Shown here: in pieces, positions 8,897-17,800 of the stretch
How positions within the stretch are numbered: position 1 is the first letter of the stretch
How the letters are laid out: each line of letters starts with the position of its first letter
The notes under the pieces: model-generated
Databases searched by the model: none
What the model saw: only the letters and a program-made list of their open reading frames with translations
Told to the model about the DNA's origin: nothing
Translations under genes and position numbers: made by a program
Source: an uncultured bacterium
GTDB lineage: Bacteria; Cyanobacteriota; Vampirovibrionia; Gastranaerophilales; Gastranaerophilaceae
Reading direction: 5' to 3'
Assembly (NCBI GenBank): GCA_902797965.1
Contig: CADBUY010000002.1
Span: forward strand, 62,001 to 126,000
DNA length: 64,000 bases

Positions 8897-9322
8897 CTAT
8901 ATTTTTGCAGTTAAATTCAAATCAATATATTTGAAAGTATTTGTTATAATTCCCGGTGGAAAGTTATAAATGTTGTTACAAGGCGTAATTTTAAGGATTG
9001 CATTTGATTTATCGACCTTAGCAATTGAAGCCAGATATTTGTTTTTGTTTGCAGAAAAAATTATATAACCGTTTGCACTCTGAATCTCATCAATATTAAA
9101 TCTGTTCGCCGATATTGATGCTAAAGTCAAATAAAACAGCTTTTCCTGATTAACACTAAAAATTTTAGTGCAATTTTCAAACATAATATTTTGGGCTACA
9201 GTAAGCGGATTAACCGCTGATGTTGCTTGAACTACCTGAGCAGCCTGTCCTGTAGTTTCATCCGCAAAAGATAACGTAGGCACTAATAACAACAATCCTG
9301 ATATTATTAAAAATTTTTTCAT
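8897..9322 (-). CDS. Small secreted protein of unknown function
   Basis: The start at 9322 (MKKFLIISG) is preferred because GGAG lies in front and a clear signal peptide follows (leucine-rich core, cleavage near LSFA). The mature part is about 120 aa with two Cys residues (NCTK, PCNN) that could form a disulfide in the periplasm. No family recognised. It is transcribed in the same direction as, and 71 bp upstream of, the solute-binding lipoprotein. Confidence 0.7.
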   Translation of the reverse strand: MKKFLIISGLLLLVPTLSFADETTGQAAQVVQATSAVNPLTVAQNIMFENCTKIFSVNQEKLFYLTLASISANRFNIDEIQSANGYIIFSANKNKYLASIAKVDKSNAILKITPCNNIYNFPPGIITNTFKYIDLNLTAKI

Positions 9323-9456
9323 AGTCACATTTCTCCATCTATAGAATAACACATCTTTTATTGTTGTTTATCCTTTAATTACATTATTTACATCATGTAC
9401 CAAGGGTGAATAATATGATATAATAACTTCATTATATAAGTACTATGGGAGAGATT

Positions 9457-12400
9457 ATGTTACAAGAAGCAACAAGAGCGATTAATTCCGCATTCAATAA
9501 CAGCTTTATTAAAAAGCTGAGCCAATATTTACATGATTGCGTAAGAGAAGAAGTAAAAAGTTCAACTTTCAGAAACCTTAAGGCTGATAAAGATAACAAA
9601 TGGATATTCTTAAATGAAGATGATACTTTATTCACACAAGGACTTGAATATTTAAAGTTAGAGGGTTCTGATCCTAAGATTACAGAACTTATGATTCAGG
9701 CAGATACCAGTCAAAAAGATAAATACCTTATATACGGATATTTATTCTTAACTGGGAAAAGCAAATCCGGCAGAAAAAATGAGTTTTTAACACCACTTTT
9801 GTATGCACCTTGTCATCTTGAACGAAACGGCGTAAACATAAATTGCATGCTTACTGACGAATTCATTTCTCTTAATACCGGCGCATTAACTGCTTTAATG
9901 AAAAAATCTGATGACGAAGATGAAACAGAATCACTTCTTGAAGGTTTATTGGATGTCGTTCCGTCAGTTCCTATTACTCAAGAAAAATTAGACATTTTCT
10001 TAACAACACTAAAATCAATTGTTCCTGATATTGATATATCTCTTGATGCAGGCGGAAAAATTGACGAAGACAATATTACAAAAGATATATATAATGAAAA
10101 AATCGATTCAGAAAATATCGACGAAATTATTGAAGCGGAGGAAGCTGCAAGCAAGAAAGCGATAAAATTAGACAAAATAAATATTACAAACCAATGTGCA
10201 ATTATTTTAACAAAGCGTCCTTCTGCAACAGCCGGTGTTTTGCACGAATTAACTCAAATTGCAGAAAAACCGAGCGGAATATATAGGGAAACCGTACTAA
10301 ATTTAATAAATGAAGAGTACACACAATCAAAACCTGTTGATACACAGCAAAAGACACTTGAAAATTTCTTTCCTGTGACACCGTTGTCACTTTCTGATGC
10401 ACAATTAAACGTAATTAAAAACATTGAGAATTCAAGACTTGTTTCAGTATTCGGACCTCCCGGAACAGGTAAATCACAGACAATAGTTAACCTTGCAGCA
10501 CACTTGATTGCAAACGGCAAAACAGTACTTATTGCATCTCGTATGGATAAAGCTGTTGATGTTGTTGCAGAAAGGCTAAATGACCTTGGTGCACCATTTT
10601 TAGCACTAAGAGCCGGCAGATTAAACTACCAAAGAGATTTATCAATGCAGCTTCAAGACTTACTTGCCGAGAAAATTGATTTGAATGAAGGAAGTGAAAA
10701 CACTATTCTTTGTGACGTTTCTGATATGGAAGAGCTTTTGAAAGCAATATCCGACTTAGAAAAGAAATCTGAAAGAATTATTAAACTCGAAGAAGAATGG
10801 AACAGGGTAAATGAAAGAATTAAAATGGAAGAACCCCAACATAAAAATCACTTCTTTATAACAAGAGTTTTAAAAGGAGATGAAATTCAAACAATTGAAT
10901 CGACAATACTAACTCTTTCTGCTAATCAGGAAAAATCCGGTTTCTGGGCAGGTATAAAAAATCATTCTTCTCTTAATAACCTGAAAAAAATTCTTAACAT
11001 TAAGAATTTTAATGTAAACAACGAAAATCTTTCAATTCTTCAAACAGAATTAGAATATGCAAAATTAATATATGAAGCAAGAAAGATTGAAACAGAAATT
11101 CAAAAAACAGGAAACATTCATGTACTTTCCGAGCAGATAAGAAACCTGAAGAAGAAACAAAAACGTCTTGCAATCGATATTTTAAAAAACAAGAGAAGAG
11201 AAGCATTAAAAGGATTAATGCAAGACCCTGTAAAACGTCAAAGACTTTTTGTTCACTCAAAATCTTTAACAGAGAGAAAGAAAAATCTTCAAAACAGACT
11301 TCTTGAACAAGAAGATTTCAGACCACTTCTTGAAGCATTCCCATGTTGGTGTGTTACAACGTATGCAGCATCAGGTTCTCTACCTCTTAAACCCGGATTA
11401 TTTGACGTTGCAATCATTGATGAAGCGTCTCAATGCGATATTGCCAGCTGCTTCCCGATTTTATTCAGAGCAAAAAGAGCAGTTGTAGTAGGTGATGACA
11501 AACAATTGCCGCACTTATCATTCTTAGAAAAAGCAAAAGAACAATCATTTATGTCACAATACGGAATTGGTGACAGATATCAGTTAATGTGGAGATTCCG
11601 AACTAACTCCATGTTTGATTTAGCTAACTACTATTCTATGCACCCTGTCCTTTTAGACGAACATTTCAGAAGTTTACCGCCTATTATTAACTATTCTAAT
11701 AAAGAATTTTACGGTGGAAGAATTAAGGTTATGCGCAGAAATGACAATTCAAAAAAAGTTCTTGAAACAGTTGTTGTTCCTGACGGAAAAGTAGATTTTG
11801 ATGCAACAAGAAACTTACCTGAAATAGAAGCTCTTGTTAAACGGCTGCACGACATTGTTGTAGAAGATGAAAGAAAAAATCCGGAACATCCTGTTTCGAT
11901 AGGTATAATATCACCATTCAGAGCACAGGTGGAGCAGTTAAAAATCTCTGTTTCTAAAGTCTTAACTGAACACATGATGGAAAAACATCAGATAGAAATC
12001 GGTACTGCTCATACTTTCCAAGGTGATGAAAGAGATATTATACTTATATCCTGGGCTTATGCGAATAATAGTTTTCCGCAGAGTTTAATATTCTTACAAA
12101 AGCCAAATCTCTTTAACGTAGCAATTACAAGAGCTCGTTATCAAATGATTAACTTTATATCAAAAGACCCCAGAGAACTACCGGAGGGAATTTTGAGAAG
12201 CTACTTAGGCTTCTGCTCAGAGTATGAAAACAGATATGCACTTGCTCAATCTGATGAATTTGATGAAAACATATATAAAAATTCTTTTGAAAAAGAAGTT
12301 GCAGAAGCGTTTCGTTCTCTTGGACACAAAGTTATCTGCGGAACGGAGATTGCCGGACTGAGCGCAGATCTGCTTGTAGATGATAAATATGTTATTGAAT

Positions 12401-12558
12401 GTGATGGCGTTGAAGATAAAACAATTTGTAGAGTTTCCAACATGAAAAAACAAACGATAATTGAGCGTTCAGGATTGAAAGTTTCAAGAATCTCTGCAAG
12501 AGAATGGCAATATTCACCAAAAGCCTGCATAGACAGAATTATTAACAGTAATTTGTAG
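9457..12558 (+). CDS. SF1 helicase (Dna2/UPF1-like) with C-terminal Vsr/DUF559-like nuclease domain
   Basis: The ATG at 9457 is chosen because GGGAGAG directly precedes it; the ATG at 9445 has no ribosome site. Helicase motifs in order: GPPGTGKSQT (motif I, near residue 333), IIDEASQ (II, near 655), VVGDDKQLPH (III), LDEHFRS (IV), TAHTFQGDERD (V), and NVAITRAR (VI). The last ~90 residues carry FEKEVAEAF, SADLLVDD and YVIECDG, the D...E-x-D pattern of the MTES_1575/Vsr-like PD-(D/E)XK nucleases. Such helicase-nuclease fusions act in DNA repair or defence. It stands alone, without methylase or partner genes, so its role is open. Confidence 0.8.
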   Translation: MLQEATRAINSAFNNSFIKKLSQYLHDCVREEVKSSTFRNLKADKDNKWIFLNEDDTLFTQGLEYLKLEGSDPKITELMIQADTSQKDKYLIYGYLFLTGKSKSGRKNEFLTPLLYAPCHLERNGVNINCMLTDEFISLNTGALTALMKKSDDEDETESLLEGLLDVVPSVPITQEKLDIFLTTLKSIVPDIDISLDAGGKIDEDNITKDIYNEKIDSENIDEIIEAEEAASKKAIKLDKINITNQCAIILTKRPSATAGVLHELTQIAEKPSGIYRETVLNLINEEYTQSKPVDTQQKTLENFFPVTPLSLSDAQLNVIKNIENSRLVSVFGPPGTGKSQTIVNLAAHLIANGKTVLIASRMDKAVDVVAERLNDLGAPFLALRAGRLNYQRDLSMQLQDLLAEKIDLNEGSENTILCDVSDMEELLKAISDLEKKSERIIKLEEEWNRVNERIKMEEPQHKNHFFITRVLKGDEIQTIESTILTLSANQEKSGFWAGIKNHSSLNNLKKILNIKNFNVNNENLSILQTELEYAKLIYEARKIETEIQKTGNIHVLSEQIRNLKKKQKRLAIDILKNKRREALKGLMQDPVKRQRLFVHSKSLTERKKNLQNRLLEQEDFRPLLEAFPCWCVTTYAASGSLPLKPGLFDVAIIDEASQCDIASCFPILFRAKRAVVVGDDKQLPHLSFLEKAKEQSFMSQYGIGDRYQLMWRFRTNSMFDLANYYSMHPVLLDEHFRSLPPIINYSNKEFYGGRIKVMRRNDNSKKVLETVVVPDGKVDFDATRNLPEIEALVKRLHDIVVEDERKNPEHPVSIGIISPFRAQVEQLKISVSKVLTEHMMEKHQIEIGTAHTFQGDERDIILISWAYANNSFPQSLIFLQKPNLFNVAITRARYQMINFISKDPRELPEGILRSYLGFCSEYENRYALAQSDEFDENIYKNSFEKEVAEAFRSLGHKVICGTEIAGLSADLLVDDKYVIECDGVEDKTICRVSNMKKQTIIERSGLKVSRISAREWQYSPKACIDRIINSNL

Positions 12559-12678
12559 TACAAACAGGTAATAAAGAACCCTCCTGTCAGGTAATGTAAA
12601 ACAAAAAATAAATATCATAATTAATATGAAAGGACATTTTGTTTTCTGATTGCCTAAAGTATGGAAAGGAGGTGAATT
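12559..12678. other. Short spacer before the DUF378 gene
   Basis: No ORF or clear terminator. The very strong Shine-Dalgarno AAAGGAGGTG lies at the end of the stretch, 6 bp before the ATG at 12679. Confidence 0.5.
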
Positions 12679-12906
12679 ATGCATATAGTACGAATGATCG
12701 CATACGCACTTGTAATTACCGGTGCAATCGTATGGGGTATAGTTGGCTTTTTTAATTACAACATCGTAGCTGCCCTATTTGGAGATGCAACGCTTATGTC
12801 CAGAATTGTATATTCTCTTGTTGGTATAAGCGGTATATTTCTTCTTGCAACAACAGAAGCAGAAGCTTGTTACTGCGATTGTTCTGATGAAAGCCACTTT
12901 AACTAA
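12679..12906 (+). CDS. DUF378 small membrane protein
   Basis: 75 aa with two hydrophobic helices (about residues 5-25 and 40-60). The conserved DUF378 pattern is visible: ALVITGAIVWGIVGFFNYN, then LFGDATLMSRIVYSLVGISG. The C-terminus has three Cys residues (ACYCDC), which is atypical and might bind metal. A near-perfect Shine-Dalgarno precedes it and a terminator follows, so the gene is monocistronic. The biochemical role of the family is unknown. Confidence 0.85.
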   Translation: MHIVRMIAYALVITGAIVWGIVGFFNYNIVAALFGDATLMSRIVYSLVGISGIFLLATTEAEACYCDCSDESHFN

Positions 12907-12910
12907 AGCA

Positions 12911-12940
12911 AAAAAAGGGTGTATTAATACACCCTTTTTT
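12911..12940. terminator. Bidirectional terminator
   Basis: A6-GGGTGTATTAATACACCC-T6 palindrome between the convergent DUF378 gene and the YhiN-type flavoprotein gene. Confidence 0.9.
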
Positions 12941-14069
12941 AATTATTATTGATTATTGCTTCAGAAGCTACAAATGCAGTTGACCATGCATTTTGCAAAT
13001 TATATCCTCCGCAGAAACCGTCTATATCAAGTGCTTCACCAAGTACATAAAGATTAGGATAAATTTTTGATTCCATGGTTTTCGAATTAAACTCATTTAA
13101 ATCAAATCCACCTGCTGTTACCGTTTCCTCTCCTTTATCAAATCCGTTAATTTCCAGTTTAAAATTATGGATATTATCTAATATTTTGTCACGAGTTTTT
13201 CCGTCTATATTATACCCTTTTACTTCTGCATATTTTCCTGACAAAAACTCTGCAAAACGATGGGGGAAAATAACACCCAAAATGTTCTTTAAGTTTTTCT
13301 GAGAATTTTTGTTTAACATTGACTGGAAATCAAATTCTTGCGGATGCAAGTCAAATGTAAGAATATAAGGAATTTTCTCTTTTGTCTTAAATGAAGATAT
13401 TTTATATGTTAGCGGTCCTGATATACCAAAATGCGTAAATAATAAATCATCAGCAATTTTACAGTCTTTTGAATAAACATTTTTTAGAACAACTCCGCTG
13501 AGATTCGTAACTTCAGTTTGTAATCCTACAAGCGCAGGCGTATAAGGAATTATATTGTGATTTAAACCGTTTATCTTTTTAGCCTTTAATCCTCCTCCGT
13601 TTGAGATTACAACATGCGAAAAATAATACTCAGATTTATTTGTTTTAACTTTATATCCGTTTTCAATCCGATTAACCTCACTTACGCATTCATTTACAAA
13701 ATTTGCTGATTTAATTTGTGATAATATTGCATCTTGAACATCTTTAGAATTATTTGAAACAGGAAAAATTCTGCCATCATCCTGCATATATGTCTCAATT
13801 CCCAGTTCTTCAAAAAGCAAAAGTGTATCGCTCGTTGAAAATCTTGAAAGAACAGAATACAAAAATTTTTCACCCCTTGGATAATTTTTTGCAAGCTCTT
13901 TAAAATCATATTCCGCATGAGCTAAATTACACCTGCCTCCACCTGTTGGAAGCAATGTCCTTAGTGGTTTCCCATAATCAAAAAGAGTAACATCTACACC
14001 TTCTTTTAAGAGAAAATATGCGCATAAACAACCTGAAGCTCCTGCACCGACAATTCCTACCTGCATCAT
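12939..14069 (-). CDS. YhiN/HI0933-family FAD-dependent oxidoreductase
   Basis: N-terminal GAGASG Rossmann motif for FAD, then TGGGRCNLAH, which is diagnostic of the HI0933/YhiN family. The C-terminal block ending in GFCGGYNLQNAW is also typical. 376 aa fits. Substrate of the family is not established; database names such as aminoacetone oxidase are tentative. Starts at either of two tandem ATGs (14069 or 14066) directly after folK stops, so the pair form an operon. Confidence 0.85.
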   Translation of the reverse strand: MMQVGIVGAGASGCLCAYFLLKEGVDVTLFDYGKPLRTLLPTGGGRCNLAHAEYDFKELAKNYPRGEKFLYSVLSRFSTSDTLLLFEELGIETYMQDDGRIFPVSNNSKDVQDAILSQIKSANFVNECVSEVNRIENGYKVKTNKSEYYFSHVVISNGGGLKAKKINGLNHNIIPYTPALVGLQTEVTNLSGVVLKNVYSKDCKIADDLLFTHFGISGPLTYKISSFKTKEKIPYILTFDLHPQEFDFQSMLNKNSQKNLKNILGVIFPHRFAEFLSGKYAEVKGYNIDGKTRDKILDNIHNFKLEINGFDKGEETVTAGGFDLNEFNSKTMESKIYPNLYVLGEALDIDGFCGGYNLQNAWSTAFVASEAIINNN

Positions 14070-14070
14070 C

Positions 14071-14571
14071 CTACATCCTTGTTCCGTAAAGAACTACCTG
14101 TTCCGGATCATCTAACTCATCATATAAATCAGAGACAGATTTTCTTAACAGAGGATGAACAAAATCCTGAGCAATCTCAAGCATCGGAACTAACATACAA
14201 GCACGCCTGTGAAAAAATCTGTGAGGGATTACTAAGTCTGCCGTGTTAATAATTTTATCGTCATAAAACAATATATCTATATCAATTGTTCTGTCAGTAT
14301 ATGGTCTTACACCGCTTTGTTCTCTGCCTAATTGTCCTTCAATTCTTTTAATAACTATTAATAATTCTTCAGGAGTTAATGATGTCGATATTTGTACAAT
14401 AGCATTTACAAACCAGTTTGGAGAATCCATCTGCCAAGGTTCTGTTTCATAAAATGATGAAGTAGATACAATCTGGATATCATTTGTCGTACCAATAATA
14501 CTTGCAGCCTGCTGAACATAGCCGAGTCTGTCACCTAAATTTGAACCTAATGATAAATAAACTATTGCCAT
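14071..14571 (-). CDS. folK: 2-amino-4-hydroxy-6-hydroxymethyldihydropteridine pyrophosphokinase
   Basis: Transfers pyrophosphate from ATP to hydroxymethyl-dihydropterin in folate synthesis. Motifs visible: YLSLGSNLGDR at the N-terminus, TSSFYETEPW, the Mg/ATP motif RTIDIDILFYDD, and IPHRFFHRRACMLVPMLEI. 166 aa is the usual length. It heads a two-gene operon with the flavoprotein. Other fol genes are not in the window. Confidence 0.95.
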   Translation of the reverse strand: MAIVYLSLGSNLGDRLGYVQQAASIIGTTNDIQIVSTSSFYETEPWQMDSPNWFVNAIVQISTSLTPEELLIVIKRIEGQLGREQSGVRPYTDRTIDIDILFYDDKIINTADLVIPHRFFHRRACMLVPMLEIAQDFVHPLLRKSVSDLYDELDDPEQVVLYGTRM

Positions 14572-14878
14572 AAGTTAATTTTACATTTTAATAACAAATT
14601 TTGTCAATGTAACAAAAAAAACTTTATAAACATTAGCATATAACATTTAATGTAAATTTTTGTAAATTTTCATACGATTATATTAAAGTTTTTTTAAATG
14701 TACCGTATAGATTACTATTAATATTAATTAGGCTAATTGTACCCAATCCGGTGGAAAGCCATAGAATGCAAACATTTGAGGAATTATAGATAAGTAATAT
14801 CGAGAAAAACATAGAAGAATAGGCAGCATAGCCTCATATTAGAATTTAATTAAAGCTGAAACAGATAAGGAGTTTTAC
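14572..14878. other. Divergent intergenic region with long leader of the 1677-aa gene
   Basis: 307 bp between folK (minus) and the large plus-strand gene. It holds a degenerate sigma28 promoter at 14684-14709 and then a ~165-nt untranslated leader. The leader has several short G/C-richer patches (near 14747-14770 and 14822-14836), but I could not match it to a known riboswitch. AAGGAG lies 7 bp before the ATG at 14879. Confidence 0.5.
14684..14709 (+). promoter_or_regulatory. Degenerate sigma28-like promoter
   Basis: TAAAGTTT at 14684-14691, then ACCGTATA at 14702-14709, a spacing of 10 instead of 11 bp. The -35 is perfect and the -10 weak, so this is the least certain member of the set. Confidence 0.45.
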
Positions 14879-17800
14879 ATGGCAAATGTAAACAAAACAG
14901 GTGGACAACCAAGAGTACAGCAAACTCAAGCTCAACAAAAAATCCAAAATACAAAAAAGCAAATAGGTCAAATTACACATACAATTCTGCAGCTTGTTCC
15001 TAATGACTCTTCAACAAAGACTAAAATCACACGCATTGCACAAGAATTATACGATTATGCTGACAGTCATAATGGTGCGATTGGTCAAGAAGGTTTTTCT
15101 AAACTCATGAAAGAGATTACATCACTAAATGTAGTCGGTGTAATATTAAAGTACAATGAGCTATACAATAGCAGTACTTCAAGCTTTGCAGATAATGAAA
15201 CTCTTGTAGAAACAATCCTTGATGAAACAAGCAGCTCACGAGAGGATATAAGAGAAGCACTATTAGGAGATGGCAAAGGTAAAAACAAAATCCGCGGTTT
15301 GTTTACATTACTCTTAGACAGAGTAAAAGAAGTTGGTATGGATGATAATACAATCCAGTCATACAGGAAACAATTTGAAACTAAATTAAATAAAGAACTT
15401 AACGGAGGCGCAGCTTTTCGCTCATCTGCTAGTATGGATGAGATTATTAATACAGTAATTCAGTCAATTAGAAACCATATTGAAGAGAATAATAAGGCTG
15501 CTAAAGCTAACGGTTCTCAAAAAACGGTTCCTGCAAAGGCTCACGAAACAAAAGCTACGAACACTATTGTTGCAAGATATAATAAGGCATTAAAAGACTT
15601 TAACAAACAACTAAAAGCAGATGGTTGGGCAGAAGATATTGCTGATGCAATGGGAAGATTGTGGGGTAAGAATTACGCTGATGCTGTTAGAAAAGATTTA
15701 AGAGCCGCAAGAAAAGATATTGACAGATTAAAAGCTGCTCTGGCAAAAGGTGATGAAGCATTCAGAACTGAATTTTTAAATATTTTTGGTATTGCTTATG
15801 ACCCTGCAAATATTACTGCATATAAAAATGCTGAAAATGCTTATACTACGGCTTTGAAAGCTAAATCTAATGAAGATAGCTTTAATCAGGCGTTTAACGT
15901 ACTCCTTAAAAATGGTGAGTTGAAAGCAGAATACGAAACACTTACTTATCCTGATACAGGTGTAAGAACTACTGCTACTAAAGAGCAAGTCTACCAGAGA
16001 GAATTTAAAAAAGTAACAGAACTTTTTGAGGCTACAGTAAAAAATGATAAATCAGGTCAATTTGCAGCACTTGGAGTCACTGACGGCAAAAGTTATGTAG
16101 AAAAAGCTATCGAATCTGCCGGAGCAAAAGGCAAGTCTATTGATGAAAAATACAAAGTTCTTCAAAATATCGTAGGCAAGATTAGTCAATCATTGGCACA
16201 AGAAACAAAGAAAGCCTGCGGCGGAAGAAGTTTTTCTTCTATTAAAACACAGTATGAAAATTGTTACAAAGCAGCTTATGGTTTAGAAAATGATATTTTA
16301 AAACGTGTAACAGATTATAATATATCTCAACAAAAAGGCGGCGGTGCTGTAAAAGGAGCTGTAGTAGCTATTGCAGCTATCGGTCTTGGAATACTAACAG
16401 CCGGAGGAGGAACTGCAGCTGTAGCCGGAGGGACAGGTGCCGCAACAACAGCCGGAACTGCTGGCGGAACAATGGCGGCAGGAGCAATAAAAGGTGCTGC
16501 TACAGTATCAGCACTTACCGCAATAACGGAATTATCCGATAAGCTTACTTCTAAAAACGGACTAAGACCTGAAGATATAGGACAAATTGCTCAAGCAAGT
16601 TTGGTTTCTGGGACAATGTGCCTGATGTTTGCAGGGCAATCTTATGCAATTACAAACCTTACGCTTAAAGCTGCAACTGCGGCGGGTATGGGAGCTGAAG
16701 CCGCAGGATATACAGCTGCCACACTAAGTACAGCAGGTTTTGTCGGAACCGGTCTTGGAACAGAATACATATTCCAAGGTGAAATTTCTGTTGAGGGTAG
16801 TACTTTTACAGTAATAATGGCATTAGTATCAGGGGTAATGCAAGTTAAACAGGTTTACCAAAATGCTAGAACTGTAGAAGCACAAATAAAAGAACAAACT
16901 ATGCAAAGTATAGCAGATGCAAGAAAACAATTAGGTTTTGCTGATGATGAAATTATTAATCTTGATAAAGCAGAAAAAGCATACAAAGAAATTGCTAAAA
17001 AACATCACCCTAACAGTTCAGCCAGAACAGGTGATGGTGCTATGCATGATGCAATATTTGCAGCAGCTCAAAACGCAATTGAAGTTTTGAGAAAGAATGC
17101 TATGGATATAAATGCTACCGTTATTAAGCAAGTAACAAATCCTCAAACATCTCAGCCTGCACAACCGAAAGCAAACCCACCTCATATACCAACACCTAAA
17201 GATGGTGCAATAGTTCCTGCAAGTCATTATCAAGCTCAGCCTTTTACAAATACAGGTGTAGTTCCTATAACCGTCAACGGCGTTAATCTTAATAGAACAA
17301 TAACTAATGCAAACAATGCAGTTGTTACATCTGAAACCGAAATAGTTGGAGAATCTACTATAACAAACGGAAAAGATGCAAACGGTAATATTATCACTTC
17401 AACTGTTGATAACGGAACCATAAAGTCTATTCAATATATAGATGGCAATAATACTGTATCTCAAATTGTTGTAAAAGATGCAGTTGTTGCGAATTATGTA
17501 GTAAATGCTAACGGTAATGGAGTTTATACCGATGTTACTGGACAAGTTATATCCGAATCAAAATACAACAGATTAGTAAATGATGCTATAAGCGGGCAAA
17601 CAGACCCTGTAAACATGCCGCCTGCACCTGCTCAAAATAACGAAACTGCAACAGTTGTAGAACTAAATCCTCAAGTTAGCGCCGTAGCTGCATCAGGTTC
17701 AGGTCCTGTTGCTAACCCATCAGCAGTACCATCTCAAGTAACAGGAGGTGCAGCTCCTGCAAAAAATGTATATGAACCTGTTGAAAATATATCTCAAACT

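Noticed and set aside
9092-9104. GCCGATAT near 9096
   Set aside because: Within the coding part of the small secreted protein and lacking a properly spaced -35.
14740-14878. Possible c-di-GMP (GEMM) riboswitch in the leader of the giant gene
   Set aside because: Some short words such as GGAAAGCCA and GCAAAC recall the motif, but the order and conserved bases do not fit.
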